Source: Cyanobacteria bacterium RM1_2_2
GTDB lineage: Bacteria; Cyanobacteriota; Cyanobacteriia; Elainellales; Elainellaceae
Length of the DNA stretch: 37,525 nucleotides
Direction of reading: 5' to 3'
NCBI GenBank assembly: GCA_012033495.1
Contig: JAAUQT010000027.1
Span: 1-37,525 of the forward strand
Every line of letters begins with the position of its first letter. Positions within the stretch are counted from its first letter, which is position 1. Below, piece after piece: positions 1 through 9,188 of this stretch. The position numbers and the translations under genes are program-made. The notes below the pieces were generated by a model, which saw only the letters and a list, made by a program, of their open reading frames with translations, made no database searches and was not told the origin of the DNA.

Positions 1-155
1 CTGCCGTGTACACAGATCTTGCATTGGAAGTTAAAACCCTGCTTGATCCCCCTAAATCCCCCTTAAAAAGGGGGACTTCAAGCCAGTTGTGGGTCGGTTC
101 CCCCCTTTTGTAAGGGGGGTTAGGGGGGATCGTTCGACTTGTGTGTACACGGTAG
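1..155. repeat. MITE-like palindromic repeat with 14-bp inverted ends
   Basis: The ends form a 14-base inverted repeat with one mismatch: CTGCCGTGTACACA at 1-14 against TGTGTACACGGTAG at 142-155. Inside are further inverted C/G tracts, GATCCCCCTAAATCCCCCTT at 45-64 against an imperfect complement at 112-131, with a second G-tract/C-tract pair between them. There is no open reading frame. C/G-tract palindromes of this kind are common interspersed repeats in filamentous cyanobacteria. The element begins at the first base of the window, so its left boundary may lie outside. The target-site duplication cannot be assessed. Confidence 0.6.
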
Positions 156-386
156 CTTATTAAGGGGGATGCCGGAGGCAGGGGGATCTGATCTGACTGG
201 TTCACAAATCAAATTGGTATCAAATTGCGGCTAAACTTGCCCCACCGTTAGCGGTAGCTTCTTGCTCAAAGCCCTCCTGAATCCCTCAATTTTGAGGAAC
301 TTGGGGAGAACATACCGTTTGAAAAGCTCCTCAAGCGTAGGGAATGCAGGGGGCAAATCAGAGCGCTTACCCTTTAGATTCAGTGT
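156..386. repeat. Degenerate palindromic intergenic repeats
   Basis: This gene-free stretch lies downstream of the tolC-like gene. It contains more G-rich fragments related to the element at 1-155 (AAGGGGGATGCCGG from about 163). It also has a small hairpin, CCTCAA at 284-289 pairing with TTGAGG at 292-297 with outer pairing to about 306, which resembles a second common cyanobacterial repeat type. No coding potential is seen. A role in transcription termination for the leftward tolC-like gene is possible but not shown. Confidence 0.35.
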
Positions 387-2840
387 TTAAGGAGCATCGT
401 TGAGATAGCCTTCTGGGTAATTGCTGACGGCTCGCTGTAGGGCAACGATGGCGCGGTTATAGCTGAGAATGGCACTTAAGTTATTCACCTGCGAGCGGGC
501 TAGTTCGGTTTGCTGCCGTAAAACATCAGTTTGGGTTCCCACACCTGCCTGAAAGCGTAAACGAGCTAACCGAAGCGCTTCGGCAGCCTGCTCAACCGCA
601 AGGGCAGTGGTTTGAATGTTGGCAAAGTTGGCGTCAAGCTGGGAGAAAGCTCGCTCAACTTCAAATCGAATTTGCTCACGGCGATTTTCAAACTCAGACT
701 CGGCAATGGCAATATTTGACTCCTGCTGGTTGGCTTGTGAGCGAGCCAGCCCTCCATCATAAAGGCTTTGAGTTAAAGTAAGCCCCAACTGATAGTTGTG
801 CAAAAACGTGAAGTCATTATCAAAATCATTGACGACGTTGAATGCACCGCTGAAGCCAACTTGTGGTCCTAACTGCGCCAGAGCCGCCCGCCGATTTCGC
901 TGTGCCACTTCTCGCTGAATCAACGATTGCTCTAGCTCAACTCGATTTTTGTAGGCTTGGATGATGCTCTCTTCTAGGCTCAAATCCCAAACTCCAGAAA
1001 CCTCAATTGGGTCAGCCGCCGCGATATCTAAAGATTCTGAAATGTTGACTTGCTGCGCGAGTTCACGACGAGCAATTTCCAACTCGCTCAACTGCTGGGT
1101 TAAGTCTTGCCGAGCATTGGCTACTTCAACCTCCGCTTGCAGCACATCAAACCGAGTTCCCACTCCGGCTCGTTCTAGGGCTTGGGCATCTCGCAAACTT
1201 TGTTCTGCCTGCGCCAAATTTGCACTGAAAATATTAACCTGTGCGCCTGCTTCCTGTAGGTTGTAATAATTGGTGGCTGTTTCAAAAATTAACTGTTCAA
1301 CCTGCCGCTCAAGCTCGAGTTGTTGAAGCCGCACCTGACCGCGAGCCGCCTCAATCAAAGCGGGACGCCGACCTGATGTGAAGACGGTGTAGTCAAGCTG
1401 AAGCCCGGCTCCTAGAGTCGTAGAATCGCCGTAGGTGACGGTGATATCACCTGCATCAGGGTTCGGTTGCCCTAGAAAGTTGGTATCAGGCTGGCGTTGA
1501 GCAGACTCACTGCCCTGCTGGTTAAATTGAGCATTGGCGCCAAGCGTTGGAAAGTTGGAAGACTGGGTTTCCCGTAATTCTGCTTGAGTTCGCTCCAACG
1601 TTAGCTGGGCTTGTCGCAGTTCGGCATTGTTGCGCAGGGCTAATTCCACCGCTTGCCTCAACGTAATCGGCTGAGTGCCAACAATTTCCACTTCATCGGG
1701 TGAGGTGGGAAAAGCCAAAGGATTCGGATTGGGGTCGAGATATTCTGGGGCTGGCTCATCGTCGGAGAAGAAGCCAGGGACAATACTCGGATCAATCGGC
1801 GATGGCGCAATTGGATCAGGAAGGTTGATCTCAGTGTCTGGTGAGGTGGATGATGCCGGAGCCTGAGACGCTTCAACTGCTTCCGACTCTGATTGAGTTT
1901 CTTCACCGTCTTCAACTTGAGTTTGAGCCAACTCCTCTGGCAAAGCTTGCTCTGGTGCAGAGACTTCCGACGCAGAAGGGTCTGTTGCATCTGGTGCAAT
2001 TTCTTGATCTGAAATTTCTTGATCTGCCTGATTTGCCTGATTTACCTGATCTGGTTCGGTTAAAGGTGCATCTTCAGACGATCCATCAGGTAGTTCATCA
2101 GGTAGTTCATCAGGTAGTTCAACCTGAGATGAATCGGGCTGACTTTTGGCTGCACCTTTGCTGGGTCGCAACTCTGACAGGGTAGATGTTTGAACTGTTT
2201 GGCTGGTTGCCGTAGCAGCATCCGCTAGTTCAATTTCAGGGACAGTTTCGGTTGGCAAAGAGGCTTGAGACTGCGGCTCTGGTTCAGGCGCGGGTGGGCG
2301 GTTTTGCTGCCGCAACTGCTGCCGAATGCGCTGCTCATTCTGTAAGCGTTCCAGCCGTTGCGCCGGATTATTACTCGTTGAATTGGGTAGATTAAGCTGC
2401 CGGTGAATGTTTTGCTCGACCTGTAAGGGGTTAGGTTCTGGAGCCAGCGGTCGGTCAAACGGAGGATTTTGCGATTCGCTGCGTTGCTGGCGAATAAAAC
2501 TGTCTCGTTGAAGCTGATCTAGCCGTTCTTCGCCAGTGGGTGGGGTCTGTGCTTTGAAAGACTGCCGCTTCTGCGAGGGAGATGACTGCCAATCTGGAAG
2601 CTCGACCTCGGCATCAGGGGTAGACCCAGACTGAGGAGATGTTGGTGCAGCCGCAGTAGATGGGGTCGTTGAAGGGTCGAGGGCAGCATCGGAAGTTGAA
2701 CTCGCTGAGGTAGCTTCTCCCTCTGCTGCTGAAGATGATTGATGATGCACCCTAGGTTCCGCCGCCGCAGCGGAAACTCCGATCGCGCTTGAAGCGATCA
2801 TGGTGATACCTAGGAGAATCAAAGAATTGGAGGGTTGCAT
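387..2840 (-). CDS. TolC-family outer-membrane efflux protein with long disordered N-terminal extension
   Basis: 817 residues. A signal peptide is visible at about 1-27 (hydrophobic run ending in SAAAAEP). Residues about 30-380 are rich in Pro, Glu, Gln and Ser and look disordered; they include a DELP repeat encoded by three 12-base tandem copies at 2084-2119. The outer-membrane-efflux domain follows, from about residue 388 (QPITLRQAVELALRNN) to about 805, with the usual two halves: long alpha-helical hairpins and the strand motif LGLTLTQSLYDGG in the second half. TolC-family trimers form the outer-membrane and periplasmic channel for tripartite efflux pumps and type I secretion. In cyanobacteria a TolC-like protein with an N-terminal extension (HgdD of Anabaena) serves glycolipid export and multidrug efflux. 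No pump or adaptor gene is adjacent, so the substrate is unknown. It is divergent from serA. Confidence 0.9.
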   Translation of the reverse strand: MQPSNSLILLGITMIASSAIGVSAAAAEPRVHHQSSSAAEGEATSASSTSDAALDPSTTPSTAAAPTSPQSGSTPDAEVELPDWQSSPSQKRQSFKAQTPPTGEERLDQLQRDSFIRQQRSESQNPPFDRPLAPEPNPLQVEQNIHRQLNLPNSTSNNPAQRLERLQNEQRIRQQLRQQNRPPAPEPEPQSQASLPTETVPEIELADAATATSQTVQTSTLSELRPSKGAAKSQPDSSQVELPDELPDELPDGSSEDAPLTEPDQVNQANQADQEISDQEIAPDATDPSASEVSAPEQALPEELAQTQVEDGEETQSESEAVEASQAPASSTSPDTEINLPDPIAPSPIDPSIVPGFFSDDEPAPEYLDPNPNPLAFPTSPDEVEIVGTQPITLRQAVELALRNNAELRQAQLTLERTQAELRETQSSNFPTLGANAQFNQQGSESAQRQPDTNFLGQPNPDAGDITVTYGDSTTLGAGLQLDYTVFTSGRRPALIEAARGQVRLQQLELERQVEQLIFETATNYYNLQEAGAQVNIFSANLAQAEQSLRDAQALERAGVGTRFDVLQAEVEVANARQDLTQQLSELEIARRELAQQVNISESLDIAAADPIEVSGVWDLSLEESIIQAYKNRVELEQSLIQREVAQRNRRAALAQLGPQVGFSGAFNVVNDFDNDFTFLHNYQLGLTLTQSLYDGGLARSQANQQESNIAIAESEFENRREQIRFEVERAFSQLDANFANIQTTALAVEQAAEALRLARLRFQAGVGTQTDVLRQQTELARSQVNNLSAILSYNRAIVALQRAVSNYPEGYLNDAP
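2084..2119. repeat. 12-bp tandem repeat x3 inside the tolC-like gene
   Basis: Three perfect copies of CATCAGGTAGTT, at 2084-2095, 2096-2107 and 2108-2119. They are in frame and encode a DELP repeat in the disordered N-terminal region, so copy-number change would lengthen or shorten the linker without a frameshift. Confidence 0.85.
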
Positions 2841-3106
2841 AGCTCAATTTCGTCCAAAAAGCGCGAAGCCTAGGGGAAATAACCTTAAGCAGGATACTGG
2901 GTGATCAATGATCTTGGCAAATATTAAAAACATATGGCTCAAACGGATCAATAAAATCCACCAATCGGCCAACAAAACTGGAAATCTTGCGCATAATCAA
3001 GGGTGTGTGCCTCTGCTTTGCAGTAGAATGACCAATTGTGGAAAATCCCGGTAGTGCTACCTGAAGCCACGCCATCCCACACCCTTTTAACTTATCCCGC
3101 GATCCC

Positions 3107-4696
3107 ATGCCTAAGGTTCTTGTTTCCGATCCAATCGACCAAGTTGGAATTGACATTCTTTCCCAAGTTGCCCAGGTTGACATTAAAACAGATTTGTCGC
3201 CGGATAGCCTGCTGCAAATTATTTCGGACTATGACGCCCTCATGATTCGGTCGGGAACACGGGTCACTCAAGCCGTGATTGATGCTGGCAAACAGCTAAA
3301 AATTATCGGACGGGCAGGCGTTGGCGTAGACAACGTGGATGTTCCAGCCGCGACTCGTCGGGGAATTCTGGTGGTGAATTCTCCAGAAGGCAACACTGTC
3401 GCCGCCGCCGAACATGCCGTAGCGATGATGCTTTCTCTGTCTCGCTTAATTCCTGAAGCCAACCAGTCGGTGAAACAAGGACAGTGGGATCGCAAAAGTT
3501 TTACTGGGGTGGAAGTTTACAAAAAAACACTAGGAATTGTCGGACTCGGCAAAATTGGGGCCCACGTTGCCGGAATCGCCCGCTCGATGGGGATGCGGCT
3601 GTTGGCTTATGATCCTTTTTTAACCGCTGAACGCGCCGAGCAGTTGGGCTGTCAGTTGGTCGAGCTAGATTTTCTATTTCGCGAGTCTGACTACATCACG
3701 CTGCACCTACCCAAAACCACCGAAACCTACCATCTGATTAACGCCGAAGCTTTCGCCAAGATGAAGCCCACCGTGCGGATTGTCAACTGTGCGCGAGGGG
3801 GCATCATTGATGAAGCAGCGCTAGTGGCAGCAATCCAGGCAGGCAGAATCGCCGGAGCCGCCCTTGATGTCTATGAAGCCGAGCCGCTAATGGCAGACTC
3901 ACCGCTGCGATCGCTGGGTAAAAACGTGGTGCTCACGCCTCACCTCGGAGCCTCTACCGAAGAAGCACAGGTGAATGTGGCGATCGATGTGGCGGAACAA
4001 ATCCGCGATGTGTTGTTGGGGCTACCGGCTCGCTCTGCTGTCAACATTCCGGGATTGCGCCCTGACCTGATGGAAAAGCTGCGTCCCTATTTGCAACTTG
4101 CTGAAACGTTGGGCAACTTGGTCAGTCAGCTAGCAGGTGGACGCATCGACGCGCTCAATGTGCGGCTGCAAGGTGAACTCGCCAGCAACGAAAGCCAGCC
4201 TGTCGTCGTGGCTGCTCTGAAAGGCTTGCTGTCTCACGCTTTGCAGGAGCGGGTGAATTATGTCAACGCCAGCATTGAAGCCAAAGAACGCGGTATCCGA
4301 GTCATCGAAACCCGCGATGCGTCTGTGCGTGACTACACGGGATCGCTTCACCTCACTGCGCAAGGCTCTTTAGGCGAACATTCGGTCAGCGGGGCGCTGC
4401 TTGGCGACGACGAAATCCGAATCACCAGCGTCGATAATTTCCCGATCAACGTGCCGCCGAGCCGCTACATGCTGTTTACCCTGCACCGCGACATGCCCGG
4501 CATCATTGGCAAAATTGGCTCTTTCTTGGGCAGCTTTAACGTCAACATTGCCAGTATGCAAGTCGGTCGCAAAATTGTGCGCGGCGATGCGGTCATGGTG
4601 TTGAGCATTGACGACCCGTTGCCAGAAGGCATTTTGACCGAAATTACCAAGGTTCCAGGCATTCGAGATGCCTACACTGTCACGCTCTCTGATTGA
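3107..4696 (+). CDS. serA: D-3-phosphoglycerate dehydrogenase
   Basis: 529 residues, the long form of SerA. It oxidises 3-phosphoglycerate to 3-phosphohydroxypyruvate with NAD+, the first step of phosphorylated serine synthesis, in the cytosol. The N-terminal substrate domain is followed by the Rossmann dinucleotide motif GLGKIG at 146-151. The catalytic triad of the D-2-hydroxyacid dehydrogenase family is visible: Arg230 (NCARGG), Glu259 (YEAEP) and His279 (TPHLGAS). Residues about 320-450 form the intervening domain, and the last ~75 residues are an ACT domain (begins near MLFTLHRDMPGIIGKIG), the usual site of serine feedback control. The ATG start places the family's usual N-terminus at residue 1. 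prmA follows 76 bases later and could be co-transcribed. Confidence 0.97.
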   Translation: MPKVLVSDPIDQVGIDILSQVAQVDIKTDLSPDSLLQIISDYDALMIRSGTRVTQAVIDAGKQLKIIGRAGVGVDNVDVPAATRRGILVVNSPEGNTVAAAEHAVAMMLSLSRLIPEANQSVKQGQWDRKSFTGVEVYKKTLGIVGLGKIGAHVAGIARSMGMRLLAYDPFLTAERAEQLGCQLVELDFLFRESDYITLHLPKTTETYHLINAEAFAKMKPTVRIVNCARGGIIDEAALVAAIQAGRIAGAALDVYEAEPLMADSPLRSLGKNVVLTPHLGASTEEAQVNVAIDVAEQIRDVLLGLPARSAVNIPGLRPDLMEKLRPYLQLAETLGNLVSQLAGGRIDALNVRLQGELASNESQPVVVAALKGLLSHALQERVNYVNASIEAKERGIRVIETRDASVRDYTGSLHLTAQGSLGEHSVSGALLGDDEIRITSVDNFPINVPPSRYMLFTLHRDMPGIIGKIGSFLGSFNVNIASMQVGRKIVRGDAVMVLSIDDPLPEGILTEITKVPGIRDAYTVTLSD

Positions 4697-4710
4697 TGCT
4701 GATGCTTGAG

Positions 4711-4770
4711 ACAAGTTGAAGCAAGTTGAGGCAAGTTGAGGCAAAGTTGAGGCAAGTTGTTGAGGCAAGG
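4711..4770. repeat. Short tandem repeat of ~10 bp in the serA-prmA spacer
   Basis: About five imperfect copies of a 10-base unit GCAAGTTGAG (ACAAGTTGAA, GCAAGTTGAG, GCAAGTTGAG, then variants with one or more added bases) fill most of the gap between the serA stop and the prmA TTG start. The last copy ends in AGGCAAGG, which probably also acts as the ribosome-binding site of prmA. Confidence 0.8.
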
Positions 4771-4772
4771 CA

Positions 4773-5659
4773 TTGGCAAATAGCTGGTGGGAAATTCAGA
4801 TCATTGCCGATCCGTCCGCAGAAGACCTCGTGTTTTGGCGGCTAGAGGACTTTGGCTGCCGAGGCACTTCCAGCCAGGCCAAAGGTGAAGCTTACTTCAT
4901 TCAAGCCTATCTACCCCAAATCAAAGCCCAACAGCTAGACTTAGCAGCCTTAGCGCTATTGCTCCGTCAAGATGCCCTTTGCGTGGGGTTGCCTGCCCCG
5001 GTGACTCAGTGGCATCTAATCGACGAGGAAGACTGGGCGAGCAGTTGGAAGCAGCACTGGCATCCAGAGGAAGTCGGCGAGCGGTTTTTGATCAATCCCG
5101 CTTGGTTGCCCCGCCGGACACTGAGCGGTCGATTATCACCCTCGATCCGGGCGTTGCCTTTGGCACAGGCGGCCATCCCACCACGCAGCTTTGCCTAGAG
5201 TCTCTCGAAATGCGGCTGGGTGAGCCTAATCCAGAAGCCGTGTTAGCCGATATTGGCTGCGGCTCAGGCATTTTATCAATCGGCGCTCTGCTGCTAGGAG
5301 CTAAACGAGTTTACGCTGTCGATACCGATCCGCTGGCAGTGCAGTCTACCTTCAGCAATCGGGAGTTAAATCAAATTGCCGCCGAACGTTTGGTTCCAGA
5401 GGAAGGCAGCATTGATCGGTTAATTGAAATTTTGCCTGATCCCGTGGATGGTTTTGTCTGCAACATTTTGGCAGAAGTGATTATTGACCTCATTCCCAGC
5501 CTGGGCGCTATCTCTAAATCCACGACTTGGGGCATCCTCAGCGGCATTTTGCTCGATCAGGTCAAGCCAATTGCCGACACCCTCGAACAGCATGATTGGG
5601 TCGTCGCTACGCTCTGGCGGCGCAAAGACTGGTGTTGCCTCAACATTCGCCGCTCTTGA
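4773..5659 (+). pseudogene. prmA: Ribosomal protein L11 methyltransferase, single-base frameshift
   Basis: PrmA trimethylates ribosomal protein L11 using S-adenosylmethionine. The N-terminal part reads from a TTG start at 4773 ([10 protein letters not shown]), preceded by AGGCAAGG, through [11 protein letters not shown] and [10 protein letters not shown]. The reading frame then has to change at the CCCC run at 5109-5112. The rest ([25 protein letters not shown], then the SAM motif [15 protein letters not shown] and CNILAEVI) lies in the next frame up to 5659. Adding one C in the run restores an uninterrupted protein of about 295 residues, the normal PrmA length, with every family motif intact. 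A sequencing or assembly error is the simplest explanation, a real one-base deletion the alternative. The gene converges with the restriction endonuclease gene. Confidence 0.9.
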
Positions 5660-5802
5660 GCAAGCGAGTTCGTTAGCCTAGCAACCTGCAAAGCCCAACT
5701 CACTGCCTGACGGTGAAGTGTAGCGGCGGCAGTGAACCTTGAACTCATCACTAGGGACTTTTGACCGTCCGCTGCCACGCAGTGCTAGGCGGCTGTTGGC
5801 TT

Positions 5803-6771
5803 CTACAAACTGCATAGCCAACGAGAAATAGATGCAACTTGGTTCTCCTCATTTAAGTTCGCAGCATTACTGAGCATCCTGCTTTCTAATTGCTCCCAAA
5901 TTTCGCCAGCCATCCTTCTCTCAATCGCCGCCCCTACAAAAAATGTAAGTGGTGAATGACCAGCATCCGCGAATGCTTGTCTTATGCGATTTAGTGCCGC
6001 TTGTGCCGTTTTCCAATGCTCGTCAGCACCGGCTGGATCAATCCCGCCCTTCAGTTCTCCCAATGCGATTGTGTAAGGCTCAACTTCAACAGGCTCGATT
6101 GTGCTGGATTTATTAGCTGGCAGTGCTTCTGGCGCAAGATTGAACAAACAGAGATCTACATTACTTTTGACTAAGGGAATATTTAGGTTATAGATAAGAG
6201 TGCGCCTACCAAGATCACTCTCCCAACTGAGTCCACGTAAAGATAATTCAATTTCTGCATCGTCGTTTGTCATCGCTATCCACTTTTTTGTCTTTGAATG
6301 CTGCCAATGATATTTTTGACCTGCAATTGTAAGAGTTGAAAGAATAGCACGAGTCAGTTTTCTTTGTGCCAAAGCTCCACCAACATTACGCATCGAGCCA
6401 CCAAGCGTATCGCCACGAGTCAATAGAAATCTAAAGACTAATTCCTCTACAAAGTTTGCACCTGCTGGCTCAAGAAAGTTTTTGATTAGACCGTTAATCG
6501 CATCAATTTTATCCTCCGGTGTCAAATGAGTAAGAGATTTGTCAGACAATCCTGCCGCAGTCAACAATCCCATCTCGATACCCTGAATGTTTAACAAATC
6601 AGCAGGACTTTTAGCTTGATTTGCTGCTTCTTGAAGTGCCCTTGCTTCTGCAACATAAGGGGTAGCCCGTCGATTCTTCTCAAGTGCGAGTGCTACAAAG
6701 CCTGCACGAGTTGCTTCATAGGTCGTGACAAGACCGTCACTAGACTGAAGATGATTACGATAAGCAGTCAT
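5803..6771 (-). CDS. AvaI/BsoBI-type type II restriction endonuclease
   Basis: 322 residues, the same size class as AvaI and BsoBI, which cut CYCGRG after the first C. The BsoBI active site (Asp212, Glu240, Lys242 and His253, from memory) has clear counterparts: Asp206 (SNVDLCLF), Glu239 and Lys241 (GELKGG), and His252 (GADEHWKTA). The ELK-to-His spacing is identical. The mostly helical N-terminal half is also intact. It starts 9 bases after the stop of the methyltransferase gene on the same strand, so the two are probably one transcript with methylase first, as in the AvaI system and opposite to BsoBI. CYCGRG specificity is inferred by homology. No inactivating change is visible. Confidence 0.92.
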   Translation of the reverse strand: MTAYRNHLQSSDGLVTTYEATRAGFVALALEKNRRATPYVAEARALQEAANQAKSPADLLNIQGIEMGLLTAAGLSDKSLTHLTPEDKIDAINGLIKNFLEPAGANFVEELVFRFLLTRGDTLGGSMRNVGGALAQRKLTRAILSTLTIAGQKYHWQHSKTKKWIAMTNDDAEIELSLRGLSWESDLGRRTLIYNLNIPLVKSNVDLCLFNLAPEALPANKSSTIEPVEVEPYTIALGELKGGIDPAGADEHWKTAQAALNRIRQAFADAGHSPLTFFVGAAIERRMAGEIWEQLESRMLSNAANLNEENQVASISRWLCSL

Positions 6772-6780
6772 AGGATCGGG

Positions 6781-8214
6781 TTACTGTTTTTTCCATACGT
6801 AAACACACTTCCTCAGAGGATCACGCCCATGATTTCCCATTTGCTGGCTGCTGTTGCCCTTATCGCTAGGTAAAACAAGAATATTTTCAACTACAAAACC
6901 TAGTTTCTCTGCAAAGTCAGCGAGGAGCATATCTACTGAAATACTTATGCCAGAGTAACGTACATTGTCATTGACCATAAACAACAGTGCCCCAGGTTTG
7001 AGTACGCGAGAACATTCTTGTATGACGCAAGCCATTTCATAAAAGTAACCTCTAACCATCCTGGGTATTCCGTTGTTATTTAATACACCTTGGAGTTTTT
7101 GATTATTTAAATAGCTCAGAATAGCTTGCAATAGAGATTGTGAATTTACAGTCTCTATTGCCAAGCTCCAGTTTGGATTGATAGTCAATAAATCTTTTGA
7201 GCGATTTTCGACTGTACAGCTTAACATTTCCTGTCGGAGATCAATGAGTCCCTTTTCAGAAATATCCAACAATGCAAGCTCCAGTGCATAAGTGCGAGTG
7301 TAGTCATATCGATTGCAATAGGGTGGAGACGTGATAACAGCATCATAAATTGCATCAGGTAAAGTCGGTAGCAATTTAAGGCAAGACCCTTTGTGAAGCT
7401 CGATTTTACCTTGCAATTTCCTAACCGAAAAAAGTTCTACCTGATGTGTGGGAGGTTCCAGATCATTAATAATTTCTTCGATTTTATTGGTGATGGCATG
7501 ATCAAAATCTAAGATTTCACCTTTATTGAAAGGCTTTTTTCCTTGCCCACGACCGGAACGATAATCCCAACGAAGATACTGTCCATCTTTGCGAGTGTAG
7601 CTTATGGACTCTAAAACACAAAGTAAAGCAAAGAGCAAAACTTCTCGAACTCTTTTATTCTCTTGATAACAAGCTTCAAGGTATTGCTCAATTGCTCTTT
7701 TATTTTCTGTAGAATAAGCTCTTTTTGTAATCCTAAATTCTGGCAAACAAACCTCTTTACCAGCCTGTTTCCATATTCGCGAACTCAACCAAGTCTTGAG
7801 ACGTATAAGATCATCGGGTATGAATTCGGTATCGAGAACCTTCTTCGTTTCAATAATTTGTTGACCAATGGGTAACAATTCAATACCATCAGCATCAAGT
7901 CCCAAATCACTAGCAGCAAACAAAGCCGTTCCGCTACCTGCAAAAGGATCTAGTATCTTTCCCTCATTAAGCCCATATTCTTGAAGTAAAAGCTCAACAA
8001 GAGAAGCAGAGAAGGCTTCTTTATATTTGTACCATCGATAAACAGGTCTTGTTTTGTTAGCTTGAAAACTTACCAAAAGTCTAGTAAGTGCAGGCTGAAC
8101 TAAAAACTTAGTTTGAAAATGCTGCTGCAATTGTTTGTCAAGGTTGTCAATTTCCCTAAGAACCTTATTTTGCACTTCAGAGGCGATGTCGGAGATGCTT
8201 GACAGACTTGTCAC
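6781..8214 (-). CDS. N4-cytosine-type DNA methyltransferase of the AvaI-like system
   Basis: 477 residues. Motif order is motif X (about 60-72, [15 protein letters not shown]), motif I DPFAGSGT at 89-96, motif II IELLPIG at 111-117 and catalytic motif IV TSPPY at 295-299. SPPY is typical of N4-cytosine methylases, and both M.AvaI and M.BsoBI were reported to carry such motifs. The enzyme would protect the host's CYCGRG sites from the endonuclease encoded immediately downstream. The gene is visibly richer in A and T than the flanking genes, which suggests acquisition. No controller (C-protein) gene is present. A TGATATAAT extended -10 lies just upstream. Confidence 0.92.
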   Translation of the reverse strand: MTSLSSISDIASEVQNKVLREIDNLDKQLQQHFQTKFLVQPALTRLLVSFQANKTRPVYRWYKYKEAFSASLVELLLQEYGLNEGKILDPFAGSGTALFAASDLGLDADGIELLPIGQQIIETKKVLDTEFIPDDLIRLKTWLSSRIWKQAGKEVCLPEFRITKRAYSTENKRAIEQYLEACYQENKRVREVLLFALLCVLESISYTRKDGQYLRWDYRSGRGQGKKPFNKGEILDFDHAITNKIEEIINDLEPPTHQVELFSVRKLQGKIELHKGSCLKLLPTLPDAIYDAVITSPPYCNRYDYTRTYALELALLDISEKGLIDLRQEMLSCTVENRSKDLLTINPNWSLAIETVNSQSLLQAILSYLNNQKLQGVLNNNGIPRMVRGYFYEMACVIQECSRVLKPGALLFMVNDNVRYSGISISVDMLLADFAEKLGFVVENILVLPSDKGNSSQQMGNHGRDPLRKCVYVWKKQ

Positions 8215-8246
8215 AAGTATTGACCCTACAAAACACGGATCCGCAT

Positions 8247-8252
8247 ATTATA
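8247..8252 (-). promoter_or_regulatory. Extended -10 box for the restriction-modification operon
   Basis: On the minus strand the sequence reads TGATATAAT, a TG-N-TATAAT extended -10, ending 32 bases before the methylase ATG. No good -35 is present at 16-18 bases, consistent with an extended -10 promoter. The inferred transcript start near 8240 would give a leader of about 25 nucleotides. Confidence 0.5.
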
Positions 8253-8434
8253 TCAGTGCCTCCAGTAGTCCGCCGAATCTGGCATATCGCATGGCTTCTC
8301 AACGTTTGCCCTAACAGATACAACCTTTTTCAGGCTGGTGAAGTATGTAAAAGTGGCGTACAGGGGCTATGCCCTAAACCTCCTGTACCTTACGTGAGTG
8401 AAAACGCTATGTGTGGAAGCCACCTAACTTGCCT

Positions 8435-8920
8435 ATGACCCTTCCATTTACCTATCTCCGAACGGTTCGCTTTCAGGATACGGATGCTGCGGGTGTTGTT
8501 TACTTTGCCAATGTGCTGTCGATGTGTCACGAGTCCTATGAGGCTTCGCTGGCGGCAGGTGGCATTGATCTCAAAACATTTTTTTGCGGCGAGGTAGCGC
8601 TGCCGATTATTCATGCCGAAATTGACTACAGGCAGCCGATGTTTTGCGGCGAGTCTTACCTGATTTCTGTGGCTCCTGTTTTGCTCAGTCCAGATAAGTT
8701 TGAAAATCGCTATCAAATCAGCGCTGCCCCAGTCTCAGAGCTAGGTTCAGAGCTAGATCCAGAAGCTAATTCATCTGTTGTTGCCCAAGCTGTCACCCTG
8801 CATCTCTGCATTGATGCCAAAACCCGAAAGCGGCGAGCGCTGCCATCGCAAGTGCGGCACTGGTTAGAACACTTCCCATCAAACCTTGACATTTCCGCCC
8901 AAAGCTCCTCGGTTGGGTAA
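8435..8920 (+). CDS. 1,4-dihydroxy-2-naphthoyl-CoA hydrolase (hotdog thioesterase)
   Basis: 161 residues from the ATG at 8435. The hotdog-fold signature FQDTDAAGVVYFANVLSMCHESYE is at the N-terminus, and Asp17 aligns with the catalytic Asp16 of Synechocystis Slr0204 (alignment from memory). The enzyme removes CoA from DHNA-CoA in phylloquinone (vitamin K1) synthesis, needed for photosystem I. An upstream in-frame GTG at 8411 would add eight residues (MWKPPNLP) that the family lacks, so the ATG is preferred. The C-terminal ~15 residues are poorly conserved-looking. The gene is divergent from the methylase. Confidence 0.88.
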   Translation: MTLPFTYLRTVRFQDTDAAGVVYFANVLSMCHESYEASLAAGGIDLKTFFCGEVALPIIHAEIDYRQPMFCGESYLISVAPVLLSPDKFENRYQISAAPVSELGSELDPEANSSVVAQAVTLHLCIDAKTRKRRALPSQVRHWLEHFPSNLDISAQSSSVG

Positions 8921-9188
8921 CGGGTTAGAAAGACTCGAAGGAACAGTGTCCTCTTGGTTTTGGCAACTTGAGCAATCTGGACAAAATCTGTATTCAAGAA
9001 AATGAAGTCTCGGAAAATTCTTGAAAGATTTCTAGCATTGATAAGTGACCTGGTTTATCATAATCATCCTAAAGAGGTGTACTTTCAAGCTTTTCCCTGG
9101 TTCTGCTTTGCCCACTGCCCGACCCTCTGCCCAATTTTAGAAATACAGCACTCTGTCCCTTAGCTCTCTTGTCTTGGAGAAATAGCCC

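Noticed and set aside
4370-4768. 132-codon minus-strand frame over the end of serA
   Set aside because: Shadow of the ACT domain of serA that runs into the tandem repeat.
8411-8434. GTG start for the DHNA-CoA hydrolase
   Set aside because: It adds eight residues not seen in the family; the ATG at 8435 gives the usual N-terminus.
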